Of a stretch of 64,000 nucleotides of DNA, positions 17,614-27,167 are shown in pieces. Under the pieces are notes generated by a model that worked only from the letters and a program-made list of their open reading frames with translations, searched no databases and was not told where the DNA came from. This DNA comes from Nannocystis pusilla (GTDB lineage: Bacteria > Myxococcota_A > Polyangia > Nannocystales > Nannocystaceae). The DNA lies in assembly GCF_020073745.1 (NCBI RefSeq), contig NZ_JAIRAU010000044.1, positions 149,485 to 213,484 on the forward strand. The letters run 5' to 3'. Made by a program: the position numbers and the translations under genes. Positions within the stretch are counted from its first letter, which is position 1. Every line of letters begins with the position of its first letter.

Positions 17614-18507
17614 GTGCTCGACTGGGACGACCTGCGGATCTTCCTCGCGGTGGCCCGCACGGGCTCGTTCTCGGCGGCGGCGCGCGAGCTCGGCGTGGCC
17701 CAGCCGACCGTGGGGCGCCGGATCGCCGCGCTCGAGCGCTCGCTCGCGGCGCAGCTGTTCGTGCCGGCGGCGACGGGTCAGTCGCTGTCGGGCTCGGGGC
17801 GGCTGATGCTGGCGCGCGCCGAGCAGATGGAGGCGGCGGCGCTGGCCGCCGAGCGGGTGGCGGCGGGGCGCGACGCGGGGCTGCGCGGGCGGGTGGTGGT
17901 CACGGCGTCGGAGTGGCTGGTCGGCAGCGTGCTCGGGCCGCTGCTCGGGCCCCTCGTCGGCGAGCACCCCGGGCTCGAGCTCGAGCTGGCGGCCGACGTG
18001 CGCCACCTGAGCCTGGCGCGCCGCGAGGCCGACATCGCGGTCCGGCCGTCGCGCTTCGAGCAGGCCGAGGTGGTGCAGCGGCAGGTCGGGGTGGTCGCGT
18101 TCGGCCTGTACGCGTCCGACGGCTACCTCGCGCAGCACGGCATGCCGGACTTCGCGGCGCAGTGCGAGGGGCACACGCTGATCGCGATGAGCGAGTCGCT
18201 GACGAAGATCCCCGACGTCGAGTGGTTGCCGCAGATCGCCGGGCGGGCGCGGGTGGTCGTGCGCACCAACGGGCGCGAGCCGATGGCGACGATGGCCGCG
18301 GCGGGGCTCGGGCTGACGTGCCTGCCGCGCTTCCTCGGCGACCGCGCGCCGAACCTCCGCCTGCTGCCGACGCCCGTGCCGGGGCCGCGGCGGCAGCTGT
18401 GGCTCGGGGTGCACCGCGACGTGCGCTCGGTGCCGCGGGTGAAGGCGAGCGCGGCGTTCTTGCGGGAAGGGCTGGGGCGGCTGGCGTGGGCGCTGGGCCC
18501 GGCGTGA
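17614..18507 (+). CDS. LysR-family transcriptional regulator
   Basis: A 297-residue LysR regulator. The N-terminal winged HTH is LRIFLAVARTGSFSAAARELGVAQPTVGRRIAALERSL, and the periplasmic-binding-like effector domain follows from about residue 88 (LRGRVVVTASEWLV to the C-terminus). The likely start is the GTG at 17614, which puts VLDWDDLRIF at the N-terminus as in relatives; ATGs upstream (17518) would add an unrelated extension. It is divergently oriented to the haloacid-dehalogenase-like gene, the usual arrangement of a LysR regulator and its target. Confidence 0.88.
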   Translation: MLDWDDLRIFLAVARTGSFSAAARELGVAQPTVGRRIAALERSLAAQLFVPAATGQSLSGSGRLMLARAEQMEAAALAAERVAAGRDAGLRGRVVVTASEWLVGSVLGPLLGPLVGEHPGLELELAADVRHLSLARREADIAVRPSRFEQAEVVQRQVGVVAFGLYASDGYLAQHGMPDFAAQCEGHTLIAMSESLTKIPDVEWLPQIAGRARVVVRTNGREPMATMAAAGLGLTCLPRFLGDRAPNLRLLPTPVPGPRRQLWLGVHRDVRSVPRVKASAAFLREGLGRLAWALGPA

Positions 18508-18642
18508 CGGCGGGCGTGGTGCGGCGAATCGCGGTGTGACGAAAGAAGACGCGGTCGGCGAATCGGCGGTGCACCGAATCGCATCCTGACGTGTAAAGGG
18601 AATGCAGGTTCGTGGGCGAGGAATGATCGCGGCCCTGGCAGG

Positions 18643-19239
18643 CTACCGGCGCACGAGGCGGGCCCACAGGCTCGGCTTCTTCCAGCGGCCCAGGGGCGCG
18701 TCCGGAGGGACATCGAGAGCGGCGCACAGCCGCCACAGCGGCGCGGTGGAGGACGGGTGCAGCAGGTCGAGCACCGCGCTGGGATCACCGGCGCGCCGGG
18801 CCGCCTCGAAGCGCGCCACGTCCTCGGCGGCGAGCTCGTCGTGGAGCATGTCGGGCCAGCCGTCGCTGTCGGGGGCGGTCGATGCGTCGTCGAAGAAGAA
18901 GGCCGGCTCCCACGGCTGGACGTCGCCCTCGACGCGGAGCCAGCCGCCCTCGTCTCGCGAGTAGACCAGCCGGCGGACGCAGGCGCCGCGCTCGAAGGCG
19001 TGCAGCTCGTACACGTCGGAGCAGGTCTGGGCCGCGAAGGCGAGGCCGCTGGTGGACAGCTCGCCGGAGAGCGCCTGTGCCGTCCGCTCGGCGGCCTCGG
19101 GCCCGCCTCGCGGCTCGAACTCGATGAGGACGCGCGCCGGGACGTCCGTGGCGAGCGGCTCCACGCCCTGCTTGCGCGCCAGGTCCCAGAAGTCCCGGCG
19201 TCCCTGCGTCTCGACGATGGCGCCCACCCAGGTGCTCAT
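18643..19239 (-). CDS. Hypothetical cytosolic protein
   Basis: A 198-residue soluble protein beginning MSTWVGAIVETQGRRDFWDLARKQG. It has a two-layer alpha/beta look (VPARVLIEFEPRGGPEAAERTAQALSGEL, DVYELHAFERGACVRRLVYSRDEGGWLRVEGDVQPWE) and a helical, basic C-terminus (PLGRWKKPSLWARLVRR). I recognise no family. The ATG at 19239 is preferred over an upstream frame extension to 19287. It lies downstream of, and on the same strand as, the Nudix gene, separated by 82 bp. Confidence 0.7.
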   Translation of the reverse strand: MSTWVGAIVETQGRRDFWDLARKQGVEPLATDVPARVLIEFEPRGGPEAAERTAQALSGELSTSGLAFAAQTCSDVYELHAFERGACVRRLVYSRDEGGWLRVEGDVQPWEPAFFFDDASTAPDSDGWPDMLHDELAAEDVARFEAARRAGDPSAVLDLLHPSSTAPLWRLCAALDVPPDAPLGRWKKPSLWARLVRR

Positions 19240-19321
19240 CGGGCCGGTATACCGCAAGCGGGACGGCGGCGGCGAGGCGGTCGACACCGTGCTCGCCTCC
19301 GGGTGAACTACACGCAGAGGC

Positions 19322-19879
19322 TCACGGCCAGGCGACGCGGCCCTGGCGCTCGAACCACCAGTACAGGCCGCAGAACACCATCGCGTTGAGGACCGGGCCG
19401 CCGAGCTGGGCCCGCAGCTCGGACGGGCTGCACAGCACGATCTCGATGTCCTCGCCCTCGTCGAAGTCGGTCTCGCCGGTGCGGACGCAGCCCTCGGCGA
19501 GGACGGTGTAGCAGCGGTTGTGCTGGAAGGCGGCGTTGGGGGCGACCTCGCCGAGGCGGGAGATCGCGGCGGCGGAGTAACCTGTCTCTTCGAGCAGCTC
19601 GCGCGCGGCCGCCTGCTCGGGCGTCTCGCCGGGATCGATCGCGCCGGCCGGCAGCTCGAGCTCGAAGCGCCGGGTGCCGTGACGCCACTGCCGCACCAGC
19701 ACGAGCTGGCCCTCGGGGGTCAGCGCGACGAGGTTGACCCAGTCGGGCGCGTCGAGGGTGACGTAAGGCCGCCGGCTGCCGGTGCGCGGGTGCTCGGCCT
19801 CGACCTCGTGCAAGCGGAAGATCGGGGTGGTCGCCAGCTCGCGGCGCTCCCCGTAGCGAAAGGGTTTTAATGCTGTCAC
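19322..19879 (-). CDS. Nudix hydrolase, ADP-ribose pyrophosphatase-like
   Basis: A 185-residue Nudix hydrolase with a complete Nudix box at residues 79-101 (GAIDPGE, seven residues, RELLEETGY). It conforms to GX5EX7REUXEEXGU, whose Glu residues bind the catalytic Mg ions. The N-terminal strand region (PYVTLDAPDWVNLVALTPEGQLVLVRQWRHGTRRFELELPAG) is typical of ADP-ribose pyrophosphatases, which cleave ADP-ribose to AMP and ribose 5-phosphate. The GTG at 19879 is chosen because GGAGG precedes it by six bases; a farther GTG at 19906 would add nine residues and lose this site. Confidence 0.9.
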   Translation of the reverse strand: MTALKPFRYGERRELATTPIFRLHEVEAEHPRTGSRRPYVTLDAPDWVNLVALTPEGQLVLVRQWRHGTRRFELELPAGAIDPGETPEQAAARELLEETGYSAAAISRLGEVAPNAAFQHNRCYTVLAEGCVRTGETDFDEGEDIEIVLCSPSELRAQLGGPVLNAMVFCGLYWWFERQGRVAWP

Positions 19880-20031
19880 ACAGATCCTCCGCGCTGACGG
19901 TAGCACGGCGGCGGCGGGCGCCGGCGGCGGCGCGAGCCCGGGGAGGCGCGCGCCGCCACGAGGGCGCGGAAGTGATCGGTGGCGCGGATCGATCGCCGCC
20001 GACGCCGGTCGATGTCCGCGCGCGCTTCGGG

Positions 20032-22647
20032 TCAGGGCAGGTCGCCCTTCTCGAGCCCGAGGAACGTGGCGATCGGCTTCTTGCTGCCGTTCTTGCCGAC
20101 CGCGGGGATCTCGAGGCCGTTCTTAAACAGGTCTTCGTCGGCGCGGCCGTCCTTCGGGTCGGTGTCGGCGACCTTGTGGAGGCCGTTGGGGACGAACAGC
20201 TGCGGGTGGTCGAAGGGCGCCCGCTCGTAGACGACGTCGGGGTCGGTCAGCGACTCGAGGAACAGCACGAGGTCGGCCTTCTGCTTGTCGGACAGGCCGA
20301 GCGGGGTGATGTCGGGGTCGCGCTCCTCGTTGCGGTGGAAGTCGCCGCCGCGGTTGTAGAACTCGACGACCTGCTCGAGGGTGGCCATGCCGCCGTTGTG
20401 CATATAGGGGGCGGTGAGCTGGATGTTGCGCAGGGTCGGGGTCTTGAAGGCGCCGCGGACGGCGGTCCGCAGGTGCTCGATGGAGCGGCGGTTGGCGCTG
20501 TTGTTCTTCGGCGCGCCGGTGGACACCGGGAGCTTGCCGCCGCATTTGGTCTTGTCTTTGAACCCGCCGGGGAACAGCGGGTCGTCGACGACGATGTTCC
20601 ACGGGACCTCGAAGCGGCAGGGGTCGACCTCGAACGGGTCGCGCACGTCCTTGCCGAGCAGCTTCTGCACGTACTGCTCGGTGAACGACAGCGGGTTGCC
20701 GAACGGGTCCTCGCCGCCGACGCCGATGTCCTCGGCGGTGGGCCGCACGCCGATGTTGTAGAAGCCGTTGTCGTAGAGGGCGGGCTGGCGGATCTGCAGC
20801 AGCGACCTGTCGGCGTGGCCGACGAACTCGAGGTGGCCGTCGCCGTCCTGGACGACGACGAAGTCGAGGTAGGTGTCGAAGACCTTGAAGTCGTCGCGGA
20901 CGGAGATCTTCAGCTTGTTCGGGCAGCCCTTGCCCTTGCGGCGCACGGCCTCGATCTTGGCGTCGCGCGAGATCGAGTCGTCGGCGCCGAAGGTCATGGT
21001 GAGCGGCTCGTACGTACAGATGACGTCGCCGCCGGGCCTGCCGAGGACGATGTGGCCGTCGGCCTTGCCGGGCACGATCTGGCTGTTCTTCGCGGTGGGC
21101 GTGGCCTCGACGTCGAGGTCGAGGAAGCGCTCGTTCTGGCTCGGCTTCCACAGCGAGAGCGGGTGTACCTTGAAGGCGGGCCGGGTGCGGACGCCGTAGT
21201 GGAAGCGCTCCTCGGACATCAGCATGCGCTCGACGAGCCCGCCCTCCTCGTCCTCGGGGATGAGGTGCAGGGTCGACGCGCTGGTGAACATGGCGGTCTT
21301 GTGGCAATTGACGCACTTGCCGTCCTTCATGAACACGTCGAGGCCGGCGCGCTCGCGGGGGCCGAGGGCGTGCTTGTCGCGGCCGTCGCGCCAGCGGTCG
21401 AACGGGCTGTCGTCGGACACGAGGGTGCGCTCGTAGGCCTGGATGGCGAGGCCCCAGAACAGGCTGAAGTTGGCCTCCATCAGGCTGAAGCGCTGACCCT
21501 CGGGGACGGCCTTGGGGTTGGCGAGCAGCTTGCCGTCGGCGTCGAACCATTGATCGGAGTCCCACAGCTTGTCCGCGAACGCCTGCTCGATCAGCTTGGC
21601 GTAGGTGGTGTTCAGGCCCCTGGTGGGCCTGGCCAGGTGTCCGAGCACGGAGTCCTGCGGGTGGACCTTCTGGTACGCGAGCGGGATGGTCGGGGCGCGC
21701 AGGAGCTTGCGGCCGACGTCGGGCAGGGTGCGGCCGGCGCACGAGGCCTCGAACTCGTTCAAAGGCGGGCCTACGGCCTGCGAGGCGAGCGCGGCGTTGA
21801 CGAGCTCGAGCTTGCGCTGGACCGGCTTGCCGGCCTTCATCTCGAGGACGAAGGCGTCCTTGTTGCGGCGGCCGAACGGGTCACGGCCGTTGAAGATGCG
21901 ATTGGCGCGGCCGTCCCAGAAGTTGCGGAAGTTGAAGGCGGCGTTGATGACGGTCGGCGTATTGCGCAGCTCGACCCGGCGGACGTTGATATCCTTGACC
22001 TGAAACGGCGGGTCGTCGACGACCTCGCAGATGTCGGCGAGCTGGCCCGGCTTGACGGCCTCGAAGCCGGTGCGGAGAACGCCCTGAGAGGATGTGACGT
22101 CGTCGGTGTCGAAGATGACCTTCGACTTGCGGTCGTCGGGGTCCTTCTTGACGTGAAACGGATAATCGTGGGCGACGAGCTGGAGGTTGACCCCCTGCCC
22201 GCCGGTCCGCGTGGGGTCGAATTTGCCGTTCCCGCCGAGCAGGCCCGGGCTCAGCTGATTGCGCGAGCGGTTGTCCGCGCCGGCGGCGAAGTGGCAGCTC
22301 GCACACGCCTGGCCGTCGCTGCCGGACTGCATGTCCCAGAACAGCGCCTTGCCGAGCGCCACGGCGGCGTCGAGATCCTCGATCAGGTCGGCCTCGACCC
22401 GCTTGCCGGTGATCCGGTCGAAGATCGGCGGCAGCTCCTTCGTCGCCAGCGATTCGGGGACGTCGGCCGGCTTTCCGTGCGGTCCGTGCGGTCCGTGCGG
22501 CCCATGCGGGGGCTTGCCGGGCCCGGGCCCGGGCGGCGGGTCCTCGTCCCAAACCCAGTCGAAGTCGCATGCGGCCGACGATATTGATCCGATACTTATA
22601 CCTGTGATTGTGAGCGTGTAGATCCACGCACTCGAGCGAATACGCAT
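20032..22647 (-). CDS. Di-haem cytochrome c peroxidase/MauG-family lipoprotein
   Basis: An 871-residue exported protein: a signal peptide with a lipobox-like SAAC at Cys27, then a Pro/Gly/His-rich linker with HGPHGPHGPHG (about 48-58). Two c-type haem sites follow, CASCH (115-119) and CVNCH (about 442-446). The C-terminal TPTLRNIQLTAPYMHNGGMATLEQVVEFYNRGG is the signature of bacterial di-haem peroxidases and MauG. Family members reduce H2O2 or oxidise organic substrates in the periplasm. It is about twice the length of a standard CcpA, with an insert of roughly 300 residues between the second haem site and the conserved C-terminus. No dedicated maturation genes lie nearby. Confidence 0.9.
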   Translation of the reverse strand: MRIRSSAWIYTLTITGISIGSISSAACDFDWVWDEDPPPGPGPGKPPHGPHGPHGPHGKPADVPESLATKELPPIFDRITGKRVEADLIEDLDAAVALGKALFWDMQSGSDGQACASCHFAAGADNRSRNQLSPGLLGGNGKFDPTRTGGQGVNLQLVAHDYPFHVKKDPDDRKSKVIFDTDDVTSSQGVLRTGFEAVKPGQLADICEVVDDPPFQVKDINVRRVELRNTPTVINAAFNFRNFWDGRANRIFNGRDPFGRRNKDAFVLEMKAGKPVQRKLELVNAALASQAVGPPLNEFEASCAGRTLPDVGRKLLRAPTIPLAYQKVHPQDSVLGHLARPTRGLNTTYAKLIEQAFADKLWDSDQWFDADGKLLANPKAVPEGQRFSLMEANFSLFWGLAIQAYERTLVSDDSPFDRWRDGRDKHALGPRERAGLDVFMKDGKCVNCHKTAMFTSASTLHLIPEDEEGGLVERMLMSEERFHYGVRTRPAFKVHPLSLWKPSQNERFLDLDVEATPTAKNSQIVPGKADGHIVLGRPGGDVICTYEPLTMTFGADDSISRDAKIEAVRRKGKGCPNKLKISVRDDFKVFDTYLDFVVVQDGDGHLEFVGHADRSLLQIRQPALYDNGFYNIGVRPTAEDIGVGGEDPFGNPLSFTEQYVQKLLGKDVRDPFEVDPCRFEVPWNIVVDDPLFPGGFKDKTKCGGKLPVSTGAPKNNSANRRSIEHLRTAVRGAFKTPTLRNIQLTAPYMHNGGMATLEQVVEFYNRGGDFHRNEERDPDITPLGLSDKQKADLVLFLESLTDPDVVYERAPFDHPQLFVPNGLHKVADTDPKDGRADEDLFKNGLEIPAVGKNGSKKPIATFLGLEKGDLP

Positions 22648-22909
22648 GCCCGGTTCATTCGTCGCGGCGCAGCCTCGAGTTTGTGATCCGCTCGATGTCG
22701 TCGCGGCCCCTCATGGGGCAGGGGCGCGAACGATGTACCGGGGGGCTCTCTCGCCGGCCAGGGCATTCAACCGGCGAACTGCGGGGCCGACGCCGGCTTC
22801 GTGACAGCAACCACAGCGAATGCTGCGAATCACGGGTCACCCGATGTGGTATCGGGCGAGCCCCGGGCTTCGCTGCGGCGCGGGCCGTCGACGAGGCGGA
22901 GACGCGGGC

Positions 22910-23431
22910 TCACGCCGCGCCGGGGTCGCGGCGGAGGCGGGCGCACAGGTGGCGGACCGAGTCGAGGCTCATGTACGCGTAGCCCAGGAGCCACGGCAGA
23001 TTGGGCGCGTAGAACAGGAAGAACGTGTAGGGCGACTGGTAGCGCATGTCCGGGTAGCCGGTGACGTGCGCGGCCCAGAAGTACAGCACCACCGAATAGG
23101 TGAGGTACGAGCCGACCAGCAGCTGCAGGACGTGGCGGTAGTAGACGCGCTGGACGATGGCCCAGATCAGCCAGACGTTGACGATCTGGGTGACGAACAC
23201 GTTGATCTGCTCGAGGCCGATCGCCATCGGCGTGATCCGGTCGAAGTAGGCCCGGTCGGCGTCGCCGTAGATCTGGAACAGGCGGGCGAACAGATGGTGG
23301 TCGGCGCGGGCGACCAGAGAGTCGTTATAGACGATCCAGTACAGCTCGAGCGTGAAGGCGATGATGAGGAAGAAGGTGAGCAGGCCGATGATGACGCGCT
23401 CGCTGGCGGAGAGGCCGGAGGTCCTGGACAT
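22910..23431 (-). CDS. Emopamil-binding protein (EBP/EXPERA)-like membrane protein
   Basis: A 173-residue protein with four to five transmembrane segments. By eye it aligns through its length with eukaryotic sterol delta8-delta7 isomerase (EBP): ELYWIVYND, then LFQIYGDADRAYFD, then GLEQINVFVTQIVNVWLIWAIV, then PYTFFLFYAPNLPWLLGYAYMSLDSVRHL. Positions matching EBP residues Glu80, Glu122, Asn193 and Trp196 appear kept, while EBP His76 aligns with a non-His residue. Some myxobacteria, including Nannocystis, make sterols, so a sterol role is possible, but the altered residue argues for caution. The ATG at 23431 starts directly before the first segment. Confidence 0.72.
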   Translation of the reverse strand: MSRTSGLSASERVIIGLLTFFLIIAFTLELYWIVYNDSLVARADHHLFARLFQIYGDADRAYFDRITPMAIGLEQINVFVTQIVNVWLIWAIVQRVYYRHVLQLLVGSYLTYSVVLYFWAAHVTGYPDMRYQSPYTFFLFYAPNLPWLLGYAYMSLDSVRHLCARLRRDPGAA

Positions 23432-23674
23432 GGCGCGCGAGTCTAAAGGCCCGACCGGCGCCGCGTTGCCGGGCGGATCACACTGCGTTCGCGGTGCAGC
23501 GGATTGACGCGCGTCGCGGTTTGTCGCAGGCTCGCGACCACGGCGCCATGATCGAGGTCGGCACCCTGTTCGCGAGGTCGTGGCGGCGGAGCCAAGGCTG
23601 TCGCCGCTGCGGCTTCGTCGGTCGCGCCGATCGCGGAGGCTCGCTGTCGCAGCAGGAGCTGGCCTCGCTGAGGG

Positions 23675-24031
23675 TCAGCGCGGGCGCGGCACGTAGGTGA
23701 CGTCGGCGATCGCGTCGGACAGCGCCTGGTAGCGCTCGGCGAACCGCGCCTCGACGTGGAGGGTGCCGCGGCCGGTGGCGGCGTTGTAGAAGCTGCTCTC
23801 GACGCGGGCCTCCTCGGCCTCGCCGGGGAGGCGGACGAAGCCCTCGATGAGGAATTGCCCGGCGTGCTCGGCCTCGCGCTTCAGGCCCGTGACGCGCACC
23901 TGCAGCGCGGTGCCCGGCTTGTCGCCGTAGAGCTCGACGGTGCCGCCGGCGGGCAGCGCCAGCAGCTGCTCGGCGGTCGGGTTGGCCGGGTTGGCCGGGT
24001 TGTTGACGATGTCGATCGACTGCGTGGCCAT
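23675..24031 (-). CDS. Hypothetical small protein
   Basis: A 118-residue soluble protein (MATQSIDIVNNPANPANPTAEQLLALPAGG is its opening region) with a beta-rich body (GTVELYGDKPGTALQVRVTGLKRE, QFLIEGFVRLPGE) and no signal peptide, Cys or recognised domain. The codon usage supports a real gene. It is divergent from the TRIC-family gene with a 92-bp spacer. Confidence 0.6.
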   Translation of the reverse strand: MATQSIDIVNNPANPANPTAEQLLALPAGGTVELYGDKPGTALQVRVTGLKREAEHAGQFLIEGFVRLPGEAEEARVESSFYNAATGRGTLHVEARFAERYQALSDAIADVTYVPRPR

Positions 24032-24123
24032 GGGCCGGATGGTACCAGCGCGCCGCGGCGGTCGGCGACGGCGCCGGCGAGCCGGCAGATCCGCGCGCGC
24101 GTCCCGGGGGCTATGCTCGACAC

Positions 24124-24798
24124 GTGGTCGCCGTCCGCCCCGACGAGTTCCTGCTGCCGCTCCACTTCGACCTCGGCGCGACCCTGCTGTTCGGGCTCAG
24201 CGGCGCGCTGCTGGCGGCTCGTCGCGGCTACGATCCGGTGGGCCTGTTCGTGGTCGCGCTGGCCACCGGCGTCGGCGGCGGGCTCCTGCGCGACGGCCTG
24301 TTCCTGCAGCAGGGCCCGCCGGTGTGCGTGCAGGACGGGCGCTACTTGCTGGTGGTCCTGATCGCCAGCGTGTGCGGCTACTTCTTCGCGGCGGGGCTCG
24401 ACAAGATCCGCGGGCTGTTGTTCGTCGTCGACGCGCTCGGGCTCGGCATTTACGCGGTGGTCGGGGCGCAGAAGTCGCTGGCGCTCGGGCTCGGCGTCGG
24501 CGCGGCCAGCTTCATCGGGGTGATCAACGCGGTCGGCGGCGGCCTGCTGCGCGACGTGCTGGTGCGCGAGGAGCCGTTCCTGTTCAAGCCCGGCGAGTAC
24601 TACGCGCTGGTCGCCGGCGCCGGCGCGACGCTGTTCTGCCTGTTGGCGGTGGCGCTGGCGTGGCCGCCGTCGCGGGCCGCGGTGGTGGCGATCGCGGTGA
24701 CGTTCGCGCTGCGGGTGGTGTCGCATCGCCTCGGCTGGACGACGCCGCCGGCGCGCACGGGGCCGCACCCGCGGGTCGAGGTCGAGCCGCGCGAGTGA
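24124..24798 (+). CDS. Trimeric intracellular cation (TRIC/UPF0126) channel family protein
   Basis: A 224-residue polytopic membrane protein with about seven hydrophobic helices. It shows the family's internal duplication: each half carries GVGGGLLRDGLF or AVGGGLLRDVLV, the GGGxxRD motif lining the pore. Prokaryotic TRIC homologues form trimeric K+/Na+-permeable channels. The start is a GTG at 24124; the next in-frame starts would cut into the first helix. The tail after residue 205 is polar and probably cytosolic. Confidence 0.9.
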   Translation: MVAVRPDEFLLPLHFDLGATLLFGLSGALLAARRGYDPVGLFVVALATGVGGGLLRDGLFLQQGPPVCVQDGRYLLVVLIASVCGYFFAAGLDKIRGLLFVVDALGLGIYAVVGAQKSLALGLGVGAASFIGVINAVGGGLLRDVLVREEPFLFKPGEYYALVAGAGATLFCLLAVALAWPPSRAAVVAIAVTFALRVVSHRLGWTTPPARTGPHPRVEVEPRE

Positions 24799-24985
24799 TC
24801 AGCTGGTGGCGACCTCGCTGCTGCCGACCCACCACGTCGGTAGGTCGCCGAGGGCGTCGGCCCCACACCCGATCGGTCCCCATGCCTCGTCCCCTCGCCG
24901 GCCATGATGCAGGCGAGGGGGACGGGCGCGTCAAGCCACGACTTTCGCGCGGCCGCTCGCGGCCCACGAGCGCCCGCGCCCGGGC

Positions 24986-26188
24986 TCATTGCGGGACCGG
25001 CGGCGGCGGCTCGAAGCCCTGAACGATGTAGATCCGGTCCTGGCCGGCGCCCCAGGTCAGGAACATGAAGTCGCCGGTGAGCGGCTCGAAGTAGGCGCCC
25101 CACGGGCTCGGGAAGTCGAGGTAAAAGTCCTTGCGCGAGGCCGGCAGCGGATCGCCCTGGTCGTCGACCTGGTACACGCCGACGGTCCCGGCCGACCACT
25201 CGGAGACGATCAGGTGGTCGACCTCGAACCCGGGCGAGCCGTCGGGCACGTAGGCGAAGCCGCCGGGGCCGAACAGCAGCGCGGCGGTCTGCTGGGCGTT
25301 GGCGAGATCGAAGGTGTTGCCATTGGCGGTGCGGTCGAGGTGATACCATTTGCCGCCGGGCCAGGTGATCGTGCGCATGCCCCCGGCGTCGGCGAAGCCG
25401 GGCGGGACGAACCCGAGGCCGCTGACCGAGTTCTCGACGCCGAGCGCGGCCATGTCGGTGGTGACGCCGGGGGCCATCTGGCCGGGCAGCAATTGGCTGA
25501 TCTGGTTGACGGGCCAGGCGGTGTAGAACAAAAGGCCCGACTCGACCAGCGCGAGGTTGGCGTCGACGTAGGGGGTCTCGGCGACGACCTGGGCGACGCC
25601 CTTGAAGTTGACGATGTGGTCGCAATTGCCGCGCACGACCTCGATCGCCCACACCTTGCCGGTGGCGGTCTCGGAGTCGCCGGCGACCAGGAGGACGTTC
25701 GGGTCGGTGTTGGAGATGACGCAGCCGCCGAGCCGCGAGTCGGTGGGGATCCCCGGGACCTGCCCGAGCTCGTAGGTCTTGTAGAACTCGGCGAACTCGG
25801 GCGCGAGCACGACGTCGGGCCCGGCGGGGATCGGCGGCTCGTCGCTGCAATCGACCGGGCCGCCGGTGGTGGTGGTCGTCGTCCCCGGATTCGTGGTGGT
25901 CGAGGTCGCGGTCGATTCGTCGGTGGTGCTGGTGCCGGTGGTGCCGGTGGTGCCGGTGGTGGAGGTCGGCTCGGTGGCGGTCACGGCCATCGTCGTGGCG
26001 ACGCCGGTGGTCGGGGTGACGTCGGTGCTCGCATCGGCGGTATCCAGGGTCGCGCTCACGCCGCCGGGATCGCCGGTCGGTCCGCCGGTCGGGCCGGTGG
26101 TGGCGGTGGTCATCATCCCGGTATTGTCGGGACACGCCGCGCCGGCGAGACCCGACAGCGTCACTGCGATCGCCGTGTGCCTGTGCAT
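24986..26188 (-). CDS. Secreted lipoprotein, possible beta-propeller
   Basis: A 400-residue lipoprotein: signal peptide with lipobox LAGAAC, a roughly 95-residue Thr/Ser/Gly-rich linker, then a globular domain of regularly spaced hydrophobic strands (PDVVLAPEFAEFYKTYELG, PNVLLVAGDSETATGKVWAIEVVRG, GFAYVPDGSPGFEVDHLIVSEWSAG, GAYFEPLTGDFMFLTWG). The strand pattern resembles six or seven propeller blades of the SMP-30/NHL type, but no signature motif is present. It ends in a PPPPVPQ tail. The ATG at 26188 is preferred because it starts the signal peptide. Confidence 0.75.
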   Translation of the reverse strand: MHRHTAIAVTLSGLAGAACPDNTGMMTTATTGPTGGPTGDPGGVSATLDTADASTDVTPTTGVATTMAVTATEPTSTTGTTGTTGTSTTDESTATSTTTNPGTTTTTTGGPVDCSDEPPIPAGPDVVLAPEFAEFYKTYELGQVPGIPTDSRLGGCVISNTDPNVLLVAGDSETATGKVWAIEVVRGNCDHIVNFKGVAQVVAETPYVDANLALVESGLLFYTAWPVNQISQLLPGQMAPGVTTDMAALGVENSVSGLGFVPPGFADAGGMRTITWPGGKWYHLDRTANGNTFDLANAQQTAALLFGPGGFAYVPDGSPGFEVDHLIVSEWSAGTVGVYQVDDQGDPLPASRKDFYLDFPSPWGAYFEPLTGDFMFLTWGAGQDRIYIVQGFEPPPPVPQ

Positions 26189-27167
26189 CGCCCGCGAGTC
26201 TAAACGAAGCTCCGCGCAGGGCCGCCCGATTCGCTCGTGGATGGGCGATGGCAGGCGGTTGGCGAGAGATTGCGGTCTTGAACCCCCAATGCCTCCGCAG
26301 GCGGCGACCGCGGCGTTCGCGGTCGCCTCCAGGTTCAATTCATGGGCGCGCCGAGGGCGGCCGGTACGGCTTCCCGGTCACCGTGTCGTGCTCGCGGCCG
26401 CGAGGGCATCGTCACCGCGTCCATGACGAATAGCGAAGCGCGTCGCGTCGGCCCACATGGGCGATCGACGCTGACGAGCCACCCCCCCGTGTCGGCTGCT
26501 CCGGGGCCGACAAGCCGCGTGAGCTTGGTGTTCGAATGCCGCGCCGGAATGTTCGCGTGCTCGAATCGAGTGACTCCGAGCCGCTGGCCGAGACCAGAGC
26601 GGGGTCATCGTCGCCCCGAAGGAGGCTCGCGTCGTATTGGCATGAGCGCGTCGTCTCGCCGGCGTGGGATCGACTGCCGCGGCCCGTGGCGAGGACGACA
26701 CGACGGGCGAAGGCGTCGCCTCCAGCGGGCACGACCGGCGCGTGAGGAGCCCGGGCTCCGCGAGACGCGCGAGCGCGACGTGCTCGCGCTGTCGTCGCTC
26801 GGCGCGTCGCCGGAGGTGCTCTCGCACCCCAGCTTGCCAGATCTGCGGCGAGGTACCGGACGAGGTCTCGACGCGTGCGAGCGAGCCTCGTGCGGCGCCG
26901 TCACGCGGTCGCGCCCGGTCGGTCGTCCGCGCGTCGCTGCGATCGCCGCGCGGCGCGGAGAACCACGGCGCGGCGCGGTGTCTCGGGGACCCGTGCAAAA
27001 GGCGCGATCCAGCGCGCCGGGCCGCTACGGGGCGATCGGTGCGGCTGTGCAGATTCACCGCCGCGACGCCGGTATCCGCTCGGCGCCGAGGTGCACACAA
27101 GCTGCGTCGCTGCGGGGCGCCGAAATTTTCGTTGACGTGGCCGCGGGCCGTGCCTTTTCATGGCGGG
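26189..27167. other. Long gap without supported gene
   Basis: Overlapping open frames on both strands are Arg/Ser/Pro-rich and lack domain signatures or ribosome binding sites, so none is called. The stretch may carry decayed sequence and the promoters of the divergent lipoprotein genes. Confidence 0.45.

Noticed and set aside
19870..22587. A 905-codon open frame opposite the di-haem peroxidase gene
   Set aside because: It is an antisense shadow: the product is Val/Glu/Asp-rich with no domain, while the minus strand has haem motifs and a signal peptide.
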